Below, one piece after another: positions 45,298-53,455 of a DNA stretch of 64,000 nucleotides. The translations under genes were made by a program, and so were the position numbers. A model generated the notes under the pieces. It was not told the origin of the DNA and searched no databases. It saw nothing but the letters and a program-made list of their open reading frames with translations. Where the stretch lies: assembly GCF_020171365.1 (NCBI RefSeq), contig NZ_JAIUZO010000002.1:1426001-1490000 (forward strand), read 5' to 3'. Positions within the stretch are counted from its first letter, which is position 1, and the number at the start of each line of letters is the position of its first letter. The DNA is from Qipengyuania gaetbuli. GTDB lineage: Bacteria; Pseudomonadota; Alphaproteobacteria; Sphingomonadales; Sphingomonadaceae.

Positions 45298-46089
45298 ATG
45301 ACGCAGGACGTGACCTATTCCTCCTATCTCGATCTCGACCGCATTCTGGCGGCGCAGCACCCCTCGTCGGATGCGCATGACGAGATGCTCTTCATCATCG
45401 TCCACCAGGCGAGCGAACTGTGGCTCAAGCTGTGCCTGCACGAACTGTTCGCCGCGCGCGACTGCATCCGCGAGGACCGGCTGCGCCCATCCTTCAAGAT
45501 GCTCGCCCGCGTCGCCCGCGCACAGGGACAGCTGATCCAGAGCTGGGACGTGCTGAGCACGATGACCCCGCACGATTATTCGACGATCCGGCCGCACCTC
45601 GGTTCGTCCAGCGGGTTTCAGAGCGCGCAGTACCGGATGATGGAATTCCTCCTTGGCGGCCGGAAGCCGGCGATGGTGAAGATGCACGAGGCCACGCCTG
45701 AGGTGGCGGGGCAGCTGCGCGCCGAGCTTGGCCGCAAGAGCATTTACGCCGAGACGGTCGCCCTGCTCGCGCGGCGCGGCTTCGCCATTCCTGCCGAGGT
45801 CCTGGACCGCGATGTCGGGGAGCCGTGGGCGCATTCGCCCGAGGTCGAGGCGGCATGGGCCGAAATCTACCGCGATCCCAAGGCACATTGGGACCTTTAC
45901 GAGCTGGCGGAGAAGCTGGTCGACCTCGAGTATCACTTCCAGCGGTGGCGCTTCGGCCATTTGAAGACGGTGGAACGGATCATCGGCTTCAAGACCGGCA
46001 CCGGCGGCACGCCCGGCGTGCCCTACCTCGCGGGCGTCCTGCAGCAGGCCTTCTTCCCCGAGCTGCTGAGCGTGAGGACCGCGATATGA
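45298..46089 (+). CDS. kynA: Tryptophan 2,3-dioxygenase
   Basis: 263 residues; heme-dependent enzyme opening the indole ring of L-tryptophan to N-formylkynurenine. Signature segments include MTQDVTYSSYLDLDRILAAQ (substrate-binding N-terminus), EMLFIIVHQASELWLKLCLHE (distal His), LIQSWDVLSTMTPHDY and SSSGFQSAQYRMMEFLLG, and the proximal heme His in LEYHFQRWRFGHLKTVERII. ATG at 45298; the stop overlaps kynB (ATGA). First gene of the kynA-kynB-kynU operon, which converts tryptophan to anthranilate and alanine. Confidence 0.96.
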   Translation: MTQDVTYSSYLDLDRILAAQHPSSDAHDEMLFIIVHQASELWLKLCLHELFAARDCIREDRLRPSFKMLARVARAQGQLIQSWDVLSTMTPHDYSTIRPHLGSSSGFQSAQYRMMEFLLGGRKPAMVKMHEATPEVAGQLRAELGRKSIYAETVALLARRGFAIPAEVLDRDVGEPWAHSPEVEAAWAEIYRDPKAHWDLYELAEKLVDLEYHFQRWRFGHLKTVERIIGFKTGTGGTPGVPYLAGVLQQAFFPELLSVRTAI

Positions 46090-46733
46090 GTTTCTGGCGC
46101 AGCTCGCGGCAGATATGGGATATCAGCCAGGTGCTGCGCCCCGGACTGCCCGTCTGGCCGGGCGATACCGCCTTCGAATTCGAGCGGACGTGGCGGATGG
46201 AGGACGGCTCGCCCGTCAATGTCGGCCGGATGGTGATGAGTACGCATTCGGGCACCCATGCCGACGCGCCGCTGCACTATGATGCTGCCGGATTGGACGC
46301 AGCCGGAATGGAACTCGATCCCTTCATCGGTGAATGTCTGGTGGTGGATGCACGCGGCGTTTCCGGCGAGATCGACGTCGCCGACCTGCCGCACCTCGGC
46401 AGCGCCGACCGCGTGTTGTTCCGCACCTGGGACGCCTTCCCGCATGACGAATGGCGCAGCGACTGGAAGCCCATCGCCGCAGAGACGATCGAGTGGCTTG
46501 CGCTGCAGGGTGTGAAGCTGGTCGGAACCGACGCACCCAGCGTTGATCCGCAGGATTCCAAGACCATGGATGCACACAAGGCCGTGGCGAGAAACGACAT
46601 GCGCATCCTCGAAGGTCTCGTGCTCGATGATGTCGCGGAGGGCCGCTACGAACTCATCGCCCTGCCGCTCAAGGTGGGCGGCGGCGATGCCGGGCTCACC
46701 CGCGCGATCCTGCGGGAACTGCCCGATGCTTGA
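46086..46733 (+). CDS. kynB: Kynurenine formamidase
   Basis: 215 residues; metal-dependent cyclase-like hydrolase turning N-formylkynurenine into kynurenine and formate. The bacterial KynB metal motif is seen in STHSGTHADAPLHYD (HxGTHxDxPxH). Also typical are WDISQVLRPGLPVWPGDTAF and GTDAPSVDPQDSKTMDAHKA. The length is normal. It overlaps kynA by four and kynU by eight bases, so the three enzymes are translationally coupled. Confidence 0.95.
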   Translation: MSFWRSSRQIWDISQVLRPGLPVWPGDTAFEFERTWRMEDGSPVNVGRMVMSTHSGTHADAPLHYDAAGLDAAGMELDPFIGECLVVDARGVSGEIDVADLPHLGSADRVLFRTWDAFPHDEWRSDWKPIAAETIEWLALQGVKLVGTDAPSVDPQDSKTMDAHKAVARNDMRILEGLVLDDVAEGRYELIALPLKVGGGDAGLTRAILRELPDA

Positions 46734-47943
46734 GCGCGCACGCAGCCTCGACGCGGCGGACCCGCTGGCAAGTTTCCGCGTCCGTTTCGACGTGCCCGAG
46801 GGCGTCATCTACCTCGACGGCAATTCCCTCGGTTGCCTGCCCAAGGCCACGCCGGCGCGTCTCGAACAGGTCGTCCGGGGCGAGTGGGGCAAGGATCTCA
46901 TCCGCAGCTGGAACAGCGTCGACTGGATTCACTTGCCGCAGCGCGTCGGGGCCAAGATCGCTCCGCTCATCGGCGCGCAGCCGCACGAAGTCATCGCCTG
47001 CGACAGCGTCTCGGTGAACCTCTACAAGCTCATCTCCGCTGCGCTTGCGATGCGGTCGGGCCGCAAAATCGTGCTGAGCGAGCCAGGCAATTTCCCGACC
47101 GACGTCTACATGATCGAAGGCCTCGAAAAGCAGGGGTTGGCGCAGCGTAGGCTGGTCGCCCGCGAGGAATTGGCAGAGGCGTTGGATGATGATGTCGCGC
47201 TGCTCCTCCTCACCCACGCGCACTACAAGACGGGCGAGCTTTTCGACATGGTGGCACTCACCCGCGCGGCGCATGAGGCGGGCGCGCTGGTGCTGTGGGA
47301 CCTGTCGCATTCGGGCGGCGCGCTTCCGGTGGACCTCGAGGCCTGCCGAGCCGATTTCGCGGTCGGCTGCGGATACAAGTACCTGAATGGTGGCCCGGGA
47401 GCACCGGCCTACGCCTTCGTCGCTCAGCGCCATCACGATGCCATTGCGCAGCCGCTTAGCGGCTGGATGGGACATGCCAGGCCGTTCGAGTTCAGTGACA
47501 ACTACACGCCGGCTCCGGGCGTCGATCGCCTGCTGTGCGGTACGCCCGGCATCCTTGGCCTCGCAGCGCTGGAAGTGGGCATCGACCTCATCGCCGAAAT
47601 CGGGGTGGAGCGGCTTTTTGCCAAGTCGCAAAGGCTGTCGGAATTCTTCCGCCAATGCCTTTCCGAAGCGGGTGTCGAGCTTGACCTCGTCAGCCCTGCA
47701 GATCCCGCTCACCGCGGCAGCCAGCTCTCGTTCCGCCATGACGACGCCTACGCTATCTGCCAGGCGCTGATCGCGCGCGGCGTGATCGGCGACTTCCGCG
47801 ACCCCGATATCCTGCGTTTCGGGTTCGCGCCTGCCTATTTGCGTTTCGAAGACATGGCCGAGGCCGTACGGCACCTCGCCGAGGTGCTCGAGACCGGCGA
47901 GTGGCAGCGCAGCGAGTTTCGCGAGCGAGCAGCCGTCACCTGA
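46726..47943 (+). CDS. kynU: Kynureninase
   Basis: 405 residues; PLP enzyme cleaving kynurenine to anthranilate and alanine. Typical are VIYLDGNSLGCLPKATPARL, VRGEWGKDLIRSWNS, LSEPGNFPTDVYMIEGL, VLWDLSHSGGALPVDLEACR and the PLP Lys in GCGYKYLNGGPGAPAYAFV. ATG at 46726 starts inside the end of kynB. No nad or anthranilate-catabolic genes follow, so the product presumably feeds anthranilate pools or catabolism encoded elsewhere. Confidence 0.95.
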   Translation: MLERARSLDAADPLASFRVRFDVPEGVIYLDGNSLGCLPKATPARLEQVVRGEWGKDLIRSWNSVDWIHLPQRVGAKIAPLIGAQPHEVIACDSVSVNLYKLISAALAMRSGRKIVLSEPGNFPTDVYMIEGLEKQGLAQRRLVAREELAEALDDDVALLLLTHAHYKTGELFDMVALTRAAHEAGALVLWDLSHSGGALPVDLEACRADFAVGCGYKYLNGGPGAPAYAFVAQRHHDAIAQPLSGWMGHARPFEFSDNYTPAPGVDRLLCGTPGILGLAALEVGIDLIAEIGVERLFAKSQRLSEFFRQCLSEAGVELDLVSPADPAHRGSQLSFRHDDAYAICQALIARGVIGDFRDPDILRFGFAPAYLRFEDMAEAVRHLAEVLETGEWQRSEFRERAAVT

Positions 47944-47962
47944 CAGGCTTGGCCGTGTGTGC

Positions 47963-48238
47963 CTACTCCGGCCGCTTGCCGAGGCTGGCGCGGTATTCCT
48001 CAATCGTCATGGCTTCTTCGTAACCCTCGTCGCCGGGGGAGACGCAATCGCCGGTCACGACGACATTGCCGAACATCCCGCCCTGCGATTCCGCAGTGGG
48101 AGAAGCGATCCGCGTGTTCGGTCCGTTGGACTCGCACAGATCGGCCAGCTTGTTGCCTGCTTGGTCGATCGCCGTCGAAACGCAACCGCCCAGTGCTGCC
48201 ACCAGCGGCAGGAGGAAGGCGACGCCAGTAATTTTCAT
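47963..48238 (-). CDS. Small putative lipoprotein
   Basis: 91 residues. The N-terminus MKITGVAFLLPLVAALGGCVST is a type II signal with lipobox Cys19. The mature ~72 residues contain two further cysteines (LADLCESNG and VTGDCVSPGDEG) that could form a disulfide. No family is recognised; it resembles small secreted sphingomonad proteins annotated as hypothetical. It converges with kynU. The 130-base AT-richer gap upstream (48239-48368) probably holds its promoter. Confidence 0.65.
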   Translation of the reverse strand: MKITGVAFLLPLVAALGGCVSTAIDQAGNKLADLCESNGPNTRIASPTAESQGGMFGNVVVTGDCVSPGDEGYEEAMTIEEYRASLGKRPE

Positions 48239-48368
48239 GATTGATTAGTTCCTTACGCCAAGATCAGCGCCAGTTCTTCAATAATTGTGATGATATTTTC
48301 GGACAAGCTTTTAATCGCGTCCATACACTTGCGGTGACTGCCGCCGCAATGCTTGATCAAGACCCGAA

Positions 48369-48887
48369 CTAGAGGGCGCGGCGCATCAGGATATCGCGCT
48401 GCACGTCGTCCCCGATCGTGAATTCGTGTTCGCCGAAAGCCGTGAAGCCCTGCCGCGAATAGAACTCGATCGCCTTGGGATTTTCTTCCCACACCCCGAG
48501 CCATACGGCATCGGCCGCCATGGCCTGGGCCTGACCTATGGCATGCTGGAAGAGCGCCTTGCCGACGCCGGTCCCCTGCATTGCCTCGTCGACGTAGATG
48601 CGCTCGATCTCAAGCGTCCGACCTTCGACTGCCTCGGTTTGGGCATCCCCGGTGTTGGTCTTGAGGTATCCGCCAATCTCCTCCCCGATCCGTGCGAAAT
48701 AGAAGTGGGATTCCGGATTTTGCAGTTCCTGCTCGAGCTGCCCATGGGAAAATGCCCGGTCGAGGTAGACGGCAAAATCGTCGGGATTGTTTCCGGCTGC
48801 GAAAGTCTGCTCGAAGGTCCGGCGCCCGATCGCGGCCAAGTTAGAAACCTCGTCAGGCTGGACCGGCAGGATCGAGATAGCTGTCAT
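48369..48887 (-). CDS. GNAT-family N-acetyltransferase
   Basis: 172 residues from ATG 48887. The acetyl-CoA motif A is IERIYVDEAMQGTGVGKALF (Q/GxGxG/A in QGTGVG) and the late motif KAIEFYSRQGFTAFGEH. The early part RRTFEQTFAAGNNPDDFAVY and FARIGEEIGGYLK fit spermidine/diamine or protein N-terminal type acetyltransferases of the PaiA-like kind (EQTFAxxNxPEDxxxYL), so a polyamine substrate is possible but unproven. It stands between a lipoprotein and the HNH gene on the same strand. Confidence 0.83.
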   Translation of the reverse strand: MTAISILPVQPDEVSNLAAIGRRTFEQTFAAGNNPDDFAVYLDRAFSHGQLEQELQNPESHFYFARIGEEIGGYLKTNTGDAQTEAVEGRTLEIERIYVDEAMQGTGVGKALFQHAIGQAQAMAADAVWLGVWEENPKAIEFYSRQGFTAFGEHEFTIGDDVQRDILMRRAL

Positions 48888-48939
48888 CAATGCGGGCTAA
48901 CCGCGGCATGTTGCGGAGGTCAAGCGAATGTCCGCTCCC

Positions 48940-49548
48940 TCACTCTTCCAGCTCGATGTCCCAGTAGAGCCAGTCGCGCCAGGTTTCGTGGAGGTAGTTG
49001 GGCGGGAACATCTTGCCATGCTGCTGCAGCTGCCAGTGCGTCGGCCGGATCGGCTCGTTGTAAAGCTGCATGCCCGCCTGCTTCGGCGTGCGGCCACCCT
49101 TCTTCATGTTGCAGGGTGCGCAGGCGGTGGCGATGTTTTCCCATGTCGTCTTGCCGCCCAGCCGGCGCGGAATGACATGGTCGAAGGTGAGATGGTTCAT
49201 GTCCCCGCAGAACTGGCAGGAAAACCGGTCACGCAGAAACAGGTTGAAGCGGGTGAAGGCGGGAAATTCGCTCGGCTTCACATATTGCTTCAGCGCGATC
49301 ACGCTGGGAATCTTCATGTCGAGATTGGGGGAGTGGACCTCGCGGTCGTAGGTGGCGATGACGTCCACCCGGTCGAGGAAGATGGCCTTGATCGCGGTTT
49401 GCCATGGCCAGAGGCTGAGCGGGTAATAGGAAAGCGGGGTGTAATCGGCGTTCAGGACGAGTGACGGACACGACTGCAGATTGCGCGTCGGATCCCCGTC
49501 CGTACTTCGGAACCTGGCGGCCCGTTCAAGCAGTTCGGCCCTGAACAC
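48940..49548 (-). CDS. HNH endonuclease
   Basis: 202 residues. The HNH nuclease is in the C-terminal half: RDRFSCQFCGDMNHLTFDHV followed by PRRLGGKTTWENIATACAPC, with the zinc cysteines CxxC twice, the catalytic His in FDHV and Asn in WENI. The N-terminal part (CPSLVLNADYTPLSYYPLSL, WPWQTAIKAIFLDRVDV) is a conserved accessory region of a widespread alphaproteobacterial HNH protein, sometimes linked with McrA-like restriction or repair; its role is not known. The GTG at 49548 is chosen because GGGGAGG lies nine bases upstream; an ATG at 49626 would leave only 25 bases to gluQRS. Confidence 0.83.
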   Translation of the reverse strand: MFRAELLERAARFRSTDGDPTRNLQSCPSLVLNADYTPLSYYPLSLWPWQTAIKAIFLDRVDVIATYDREVHSPNLDMKIPSVIALKQYVKPSEFPAFTRFNLFLRDRFSCQFCGDMNHLTFDHVIPRRLGGKTTWENIATACAPCNMKKGGRTPKQAGMQLYNEPIRPTHWQLQQHGKMFPPNYLHETWRDWLYWDIELEE

Positions 49549-49557
49549 TTCGGCGTT

Positions 49558-49564
49558 CCTCCCC
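49558..49564 (-). promoter_or_regulatory. Ribosome binding site fixing the HNH endonuclease start
   Basis: On the minus strand GGGGAGG followed by AACGCCGAA and GTG. It decides for GTG 49548 over the upstream ATG at 49626. Confidence 0.6.
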
Positions 49565-49651
49565 GATGGCTGTGAGAATGCACTTGCACAGATACGGGTC
49601 AAGACTGTTACAGACAGGCTTTCCACAGGCTTATCCAGCGAGTCCGGTCAT

Positions 49652-50482
49652 TTGGTAGTCACGCGCTTCGCCCCAAGTCCCAATGGTTCGCTCCACCTGG
49701 GACACGCCTATTCGGCGGTGGTGGCACACGACATTGCCAGGGAACGTGGCGGGAAATTCCTCCTGCGGATCGAGGATATCGACGGAGTGCGCTCGCTCCC
49801 CGAAAAGCCCGACGAATTCCGCGAAGACCTCGCCTGGCTCGGGCTGGAGTGGGAGGAAGTGCCCGCCCAGTCCACCCGCCTCGCCAATTACGAAGAGGTG
49901 GCGCAGTTCCTCCTCCACGAAGGGCTGCTGTATCCGTGCACCTGCACGCGCGCCGAAATCGCCGCCCTCGAACCGCGCCTGGGGCCGGAAGGGGCCATCT
50001 ATCCCGGCACCTGCAAGGGGCAGAACTTCGATCCCGAAAAGCCCGTCTCGCTGCGGCTGGACGTCGACAAGGCGCTGGCGCGGGTGGGCGAGGTCATCTG
50101 GGAAGACGAGACCAATGGCGTGATGGTCGCGGATCCGCGGGTCTTCGGCGATGTCGTGCTTGTCCGGAAGGATGCGCCGGCCAGCTACCATCTTGCCGCC
50201 ACGCTGGACGATGCCGCAGACGGCGTGACGCTGGTGACGCGCGGGCAGGACCTTTTCGCCATGACGCATATCCACCGCGTCCTGCAGGAATTGCTGGGGC
50301 TGCCGGTGCCCGAATACCATCACCATCCCATCCTGCTGGACGAGACCGGGCAGAAACTCGCCAAGCGCCGCAACTCGCCCAGCCTCGCCCAGCGGCGCAA
50401 GGACGGCGAAGACGGACGGGAACTTGCCGCCCGCCTGCGCGCTGGAGAGTTTCCGGCTGGAATTTCCCTCGCCAATGCCTAG
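49652..50482 (+). CDS. gluQRS: Glutamyl-Q tRNA(Asp) synthetase
   Basis: 276 residues from TTG at 49652. A truncated glutamyl-tRNA synthetase paralogue that attaches glutamate to queuosine in tRNA-Asp. Class I signatures are RFAPSPNGSLHLGHAYSA (HIGH-like HLGH) and KLAKRRNS (KMSKS-like). Cysteines in LLYPCTCTRAEI form the zinc site. It lacks the C-terminal anticodon-binding domain of GluRS, as expected. The family start VVTRFAPSPNG is only reached from the TTG (or a far-upstream in-frame codon without homology). queC for queuosine synthesis lies at 28.4 kb. Confidence 0.92.
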   Translation: MVVTRFAPSPNGSLHLGHAYSAVVAHDIARERGGKFLLRIEDIDGVRSLPEKPDEFREDLAWLGLEWEEVPAQSTRLANYEEVAQFLLHEGLLYPCTCTRAEIAALEPRLGPEGAIYPGTCKGQNFDPEKPVSLRLDVDKALARVGEVIWEDETNGVMVADPRVFGDVVLVRKDAPASYHLAATLDDAADGVTLVTRGQDLFAMTHIHRVLQELLGLPVPEYHHHPILLDETGQKLAKRRNSPSLAQRRKDGEDGRELAARLRAGEFPAGISLANA

Positions 50483-50491
50483 GTTGTGCCC

Positions 50492-50722
50492 ATGAACACC
50501 TTCTTCGTTATCCTGCTCATCGCGGCCATGGTCATGGTCGTCGTTTCGCTCGTTCGCGGCGTGGTCGCTTTCCTGCAAAGCACCAAGATCGACCTCGAGA
50601 GCGGCGAGCAGGTCGATGCGACCGAAATGCAGCTCAAACAGAACCGTGCCATGATGGCGCGTGTGAAGTGGCAGGCGGTGGCGATCATCATCATCGCGAT
50701 CATGCTCGCAGTCGCCAGCTAG
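50492..50722 (+). CDS. Twin transmembrane helix small protein
   Basis: 76 residues with two membrane helices (about 3-25 and 57-75) separated by a charged segment (QSTKIDLESGEQVDATEMQL, KQNRAMMARVKWQ). This matches the twin-TM/HIG1-like small proteins of alphaproteobacteria whose gene is commonly next to the cobalamin adenosyltransferase gene, as here. The function is unknown; HIG1 relatives associate with respiratory complexes. ATG at 50492; an in-frame GTG six bases upstream is possible. Confidence 0.8.
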   Translation: MNTFFVILLIAAMVMVVVSLVRGVVAFLQSTKIDLESGEQVDATEMQLKQNRAMMARVKWQAVAIIIIAIMLAVAS

Positions 50723-50735
50723 GCGGGCTGCGGGG

Positions 50736-51314
50736 GTGGTAAAGCTCAACAAAATCTATACCCGCACGGGCGACGACGGGACCACCGGCCTCGTCGACGG
50801 TTCGCGCCTTGCCAAACACGCTCCGCGCATGGAAGCGATCGGCGCGGTGGACGAGGCGAATTCCGCCCTCGGCGTTGCGGCTGTCGTGCTGGCGGGCAGC
50901 GCGCCGGGCGATACGCTCTACCGCATCCAGAACGACCTGTTCGACCTCGGTGCCGACCTTGCCACGCCTGCGGGCGAGGGCGAGGATTTCGCGCCGTCCG
51001 AAATGGTCCTGCGCGTGGTTGCCAGCCAGGTCGCTTGGCTCGAACAGGCCATCGACGAGGCGAACGAACAGCTTGAGCCGCTGACCAGCTTCGTACTTCC
51101 GGGCGGAAGCGAAGCCGCGGCGCGCCTCCATGTCGCACGCGCATCCGCCCGCCGCGCCGAGCGGGCGATGACGGCCATGGCTGCGGCAGAGCCGGTCAAC
51201 CCGCAGGCGCTCGCCTATATCAACCGCCTGTCGGACTATCTCTTCGTCCTCGCCCGGCTGGCCAATGACGGCGGCAGGGCGGACGTGAAGTGGATTCCGG
51301 GCCAAAACCGTTAA
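50736..51314 (+). CDS. pduO: Cob(I)yrinic acid a,c-diamide adenosyltransferase, PduO type
   Basis: 192 residues; transfers adenosyl from ATP to the Co(I) of corrinoids, making adenosylcobalamin. The ATP-binding N-terminus VKLNKIYTRTGDDGTTGLVD and later LGADLATP and RRAERAM, INRLSDYLFVLARLAND are typical of the PduO-type trimeric enzyme. Start GTG at 50736, 13 bases after the twin-helix gene. It implies B12 use or salvage; no B12-dependent enzyme is in the window. Confidence 0.93.
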   Translation: MVKLNKIYTRTGDDGTTGLVDGSRLAKHAPRMEAIGAVDEANSALGVAAVVLAGSAPGDTLYRIQNDLFDLGADLATPAGEGEDFAPSEMVLRVVASQVAWLEQAIDEANEQLEPLTSFVLPGGSEAAARLHVARASARRAERAMTAMAAAEPVNPQALAYINRLSDYLFVLARLANDGGRADVKWIPGQNR

Positions 51315-51385
51315 CTGGCCGCTAGCCAGCCCCCTCCACCTTCGCTAGACCGCGCGCTTTGCTGCACGTGCGAAGGAATTTCCAA

Positions 51386-52258
51386 GTGACCAAGACAATC
51401 GCGATCATCGGTGCGGGCCAGATGGGCTCGGGCATCGCGCAGACCATTGCGCAGCACGGCATGCAGGTGCTGCTGGCCGATGTCAGCCTCGAAGTCGCGG
51501 CGAAAGCGCACGCAGGCATCGACAAGGCGCTCGGCAAGCTGGTCGGCCGCGGCAAGATCGAGATCGCCGATGCCGAGGCGGCGCTGTCGCGCATCACGCC
51601 GGTGGGCGACTATGCCCGCATGGACGAAGCCGAGATGATCATCGAGGCGGCGACCGAGAAGGAAGAAATCAAGAAGGCCATCTTCGAAAAGGCGGGCGAG
51701 AAGCTGGGCGCCGGTGCGATCATGGCGTCGAACACCAGTTCCATCCCGATCACGCGCATGGCGAATTACTCGCCCGATCCGGCGCGGTTCATCGGCCTGC
51801 ACTTCTTCAACCCGGTTCCGGTGATGGGCCTGATCGAGGTCATTCCCGGCCTTGCCACCAGCGAGGAAACGACCGCGCGCACCAAGGCCTTTGCCGAGGC
51901 GCTGGGCAAGGAAGTCGTGTTGTCGCAGGACGAGCCGGGCTTCGTCGTCAACCGCATCCTGCTGCCGATGATCAACGAGGCGATCTTCGTCCTCGGCCAG
52001 TCTACCGCCGGTATCGAGGACATCGACAAGGGCTGCCGCCTCGGTCTCAACCACCCGATGGGCCCGCTCCAGCTAGCCGATTTCGTCGGGCTCGACACCT
52101 GCCTCGACATCCTGATGGTGCTGTATCGGACCACGCGTGACAGCAAGTACCGTCCGGCGCCGCTGCTGGTGAAATATGTCGAGGCCGGCTGGCTCGGCCG
52201 CAAGACCGGTCGCGGCTTCTACGACTACTCGGGCGAGGTCCCGACCCCCACACGCTAG
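51386..52258 (+). CDS. 3-hydroxybutyryl-CoA dehydrogenase
   Basis: 290 residues; NAD(P)-dependent oxidoreductase between acetoacetyl-CoA and 3-hydroxybutyryl-CoA. The Rossmann motif is [33 protein letters not shown] and the catalytic His in [17 protein letters not shown], and [11 protein letters not shown] follow; the C-terminal helical domain has [21 protein letters not shown] start at 51386 with AAGGAATTT upstream. Adjacent to the adenosyltransferase gene, an order common in alphaproteobacteria. Could serve fatty acid or polyhydroxybutyrate-related metabolism. Confidence 0.93.
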   Translation: MTKTIAIIGAGQMGSGIAQTIAQHGMQVLLADVSLEVAAKAHAGIDKALGKLVGRGKIEIADAEAALSRITPVGDYARMDEAEMIIEAATEKEEIKKAIFEKAGEKLGAGAIMASNTSSIPITRMANYSPDPARFIGLHFFNPVPVMGLIEVIPGLATSEETTARTKAFAEALGKEVVLSQDEPGFVVNRILLPMINEAIFVLGQSTAGIEDIDKGCRLGLNHPMGPLQLADFVGLDTCLDILMVLYRTTRDSKYRPAPLLVKYVEAGWLGRKTGRGFYDYSGEVPTPTR

Positions 52259-52305
52259 GAACCGCGCAGGCCGCCTGCCCGTTGGTCATGCAAAGGAGAT
52301 TTTGC

Positions 52306-52647
52306 ATGACCGACACCAAGGTAGAGAGCCAGGAAATGCGCCAGTCGGGCCTCGCGCCCGAGACGCATAATGACGAGCAGGACGATCACCGCTCGCAGGC
52401 GCAGGAAGTGGCCGAGCAGGCCCGATCGCTGACCTCTGAAACGCATTCGCCGACCGAGAGCGAAAAAGGTCCCAATTCGTCGGGCCTGATGGGCGATTCC
52501 ACGCAGGACACCGTCGATCACATGCGCGACATGGAAAGCTCGGGCCGGATCGACATGGGCGCCTTTCGCGGCGAACCCAACATGGACGACAATGCCGGCA
52601 AGTACGGCGAAGGCCATGATGCCGAATTCGAAGAGGACGACAGCTAG
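52306..52647 (+). CDS. Hydrophilic acidic protein of unknown function
   Basis: 113 residues, with no membrane segment and no recognisable domain. Its composition is dominated by Asp, Glu, Ser, Thr, Gln and Asn, with Met-Gly and GxxD repeats (EVAEQARSLTSETHSPTES, MDDNAGKYGEGHDAEFEED). Such low-complexity, hydrophilic profiles are typical of intrinsically disordered or stress (desiccation-like) proteins. AAAGGAG lies just before the ATG at 52306. It shares a CTAG stop overlap with the convergent DUF202 gene. Confidence 0.7.
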   Translation: MTDTKVESQEMRQSGLAPETHNDEQDDHRSQAQEVAEQARSLTSETHSPTESEKGPNSSGLMGDSTQDTVDHMRDMESSGRIDMGAFRGEPNMDDNAGKYGEGHDAEFEEDDS

Positions 52648-53054
52648 CCGCCCAGGTTCCCGTCGTTGAGGATCCAGAGGCCCGCAGTCAGCACGAGCGA
52701 GCCTGCGGCGACCGAATAGGCGAGCGCGCGGAAGTTCGGGGTCGAAATGGCCTCGAACTTGTGTGCGTCGAGCCGTTCCAGCGTGCGGCAGGCGCGTTTT
52801 TGTGCGGTGATCGCCAGCCACCCTCCGGCAAGGATGAATACCGTCGCAATGGCTTTTGCCAGCCAAGGCGGGTCGAATGCGCCGAACACGGCCTTGAAGC
52901 CCAAGCCGATCCCGATTGCGGCAAAGGATGTACGTATCCAGCCCGCAAAGGTCCGTTCCATCGCCATGATGTTGCGGTCTTCGGCAAGGTCGGTGCGCAG
53001 TTCGGCCCACCGGGTGCTCTGGTCGGGTTTCTCGGGCGGATCGTCCTGGGCCAT
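52644..53054 (-). CDS. DUF202 (YidH-like) membrane protein
   Basis: 136 residues. The DUF202 pattern is present: DRNIMAMERTFAGWIRTSFA then AIGIGLGFKAVF (helix 1), AKAIATVFILAGGWLAITA (helix 2), and a third helix AYSVAAGSLVLTAGLWIL. These proteins are inner-membrane proteins of unknown function (YidH in E. coli; related to Vtc1-like domains). The stop overlaps that of the convergent acidic protein in CTAG (52644-52647). Confidence 0.85.
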   Translation of the reverse strand: MAQDDPPEKPDQSTRWAELRTDLAEDRNIMAMERTFAGWIRTSFAAIGIGLGFKAVFGAFDPPWLAKAIATVFILAGGWLAITAQKRACRTLERLDAHKFEAISTPNFRALAYSVAAGSLVLTAGLWILNDGNLGG

Positions 53055-53090
53055 GCCCTAGAAGCGAGCGAGGAAGGCGGGCGTTCCGGA

Positions 53091-53429
53091 TTACTGGGCA
53101 GCGATCGGGTCGGTCGAGACCAGCGGCTCGGTATCGTTGACCAGCCAGCTCTGGTCTTCCGGCATCGTTTCGGCGGGCGCGTCGAGGCTGCCGGCTTCGG
53201 AATACCAGCTGTCGAGTTCGGGCGAGACCTGCTGGCGCGGTTGCGCCTGCGCCGGGGCTGCGGCTGGTGCAGCCACTACGGGACGAGCGGTAGCTTCGGC
53301 CGACTGGTCGGCAAGGCTCTGCAACATGCCCGGGTCATCCTCGCGCCCCACCATCGCCATGACGGCGAGGAGGAACAGGCCGATCATCACGAGCTTTTTG
53401 CGCTGGGTGGTAAACAGGCTGGTTTCCAT
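53091..53429 (-). CDS. Hypothetical single-pass membrane protein
   Basis: 112 residues from ATG 53429. A basic start (METSLFTTQRKK) precedes one hydrophobic helix (LVMIGLFLLAVMAMVG), then an Ala/Pro/Gln-rich spacer (RPVVAAPAAAPAQAQPRQQ) and an acidic tail rich in Trp/Asp (LDSWYSEAGSLDA). The order suggests a cytoplasmic N-terminus and a periplasmic low-complexity tail. No family is recognised. It lies 26 bases downstream of mutS on the same strand. Confidence 0.65.
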   Translation of the reverse strand: METSLFTTQRKKLVMIGLFLLAVMAMVGREDDPGMLQSLADQSAEATARPVVAAPAAAPAQAQPRQQVSPELDSWYSEAGSLDAPAETMPEDQSWLVNDTEPLVSTDPIAAQ

Positions 53430-53455
53430 GACGCGCAACTATAGGCGCGGCGCGG

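Noticed and set aside
48253..48504. Small minus-strand frame with a hydrophobic end (SLSENIITIIEELALILA)
   Set aside because: It overlaps the GNAT gene and its promoter region, has no ribosome binding site at any start, and resembles no known peptide. A short peptide from the ATG at 48324 (23 residues) cannot be excluded, but there is no evidence for it.
49580..49650. DnaA-box-like sequences (TTTCCACAG, TTATCCAG) upstream of gluQRS
   Set aside because: Neither matches TTATNCACA well enough, they are not clustered, and no replication genes are near. Not an origin.
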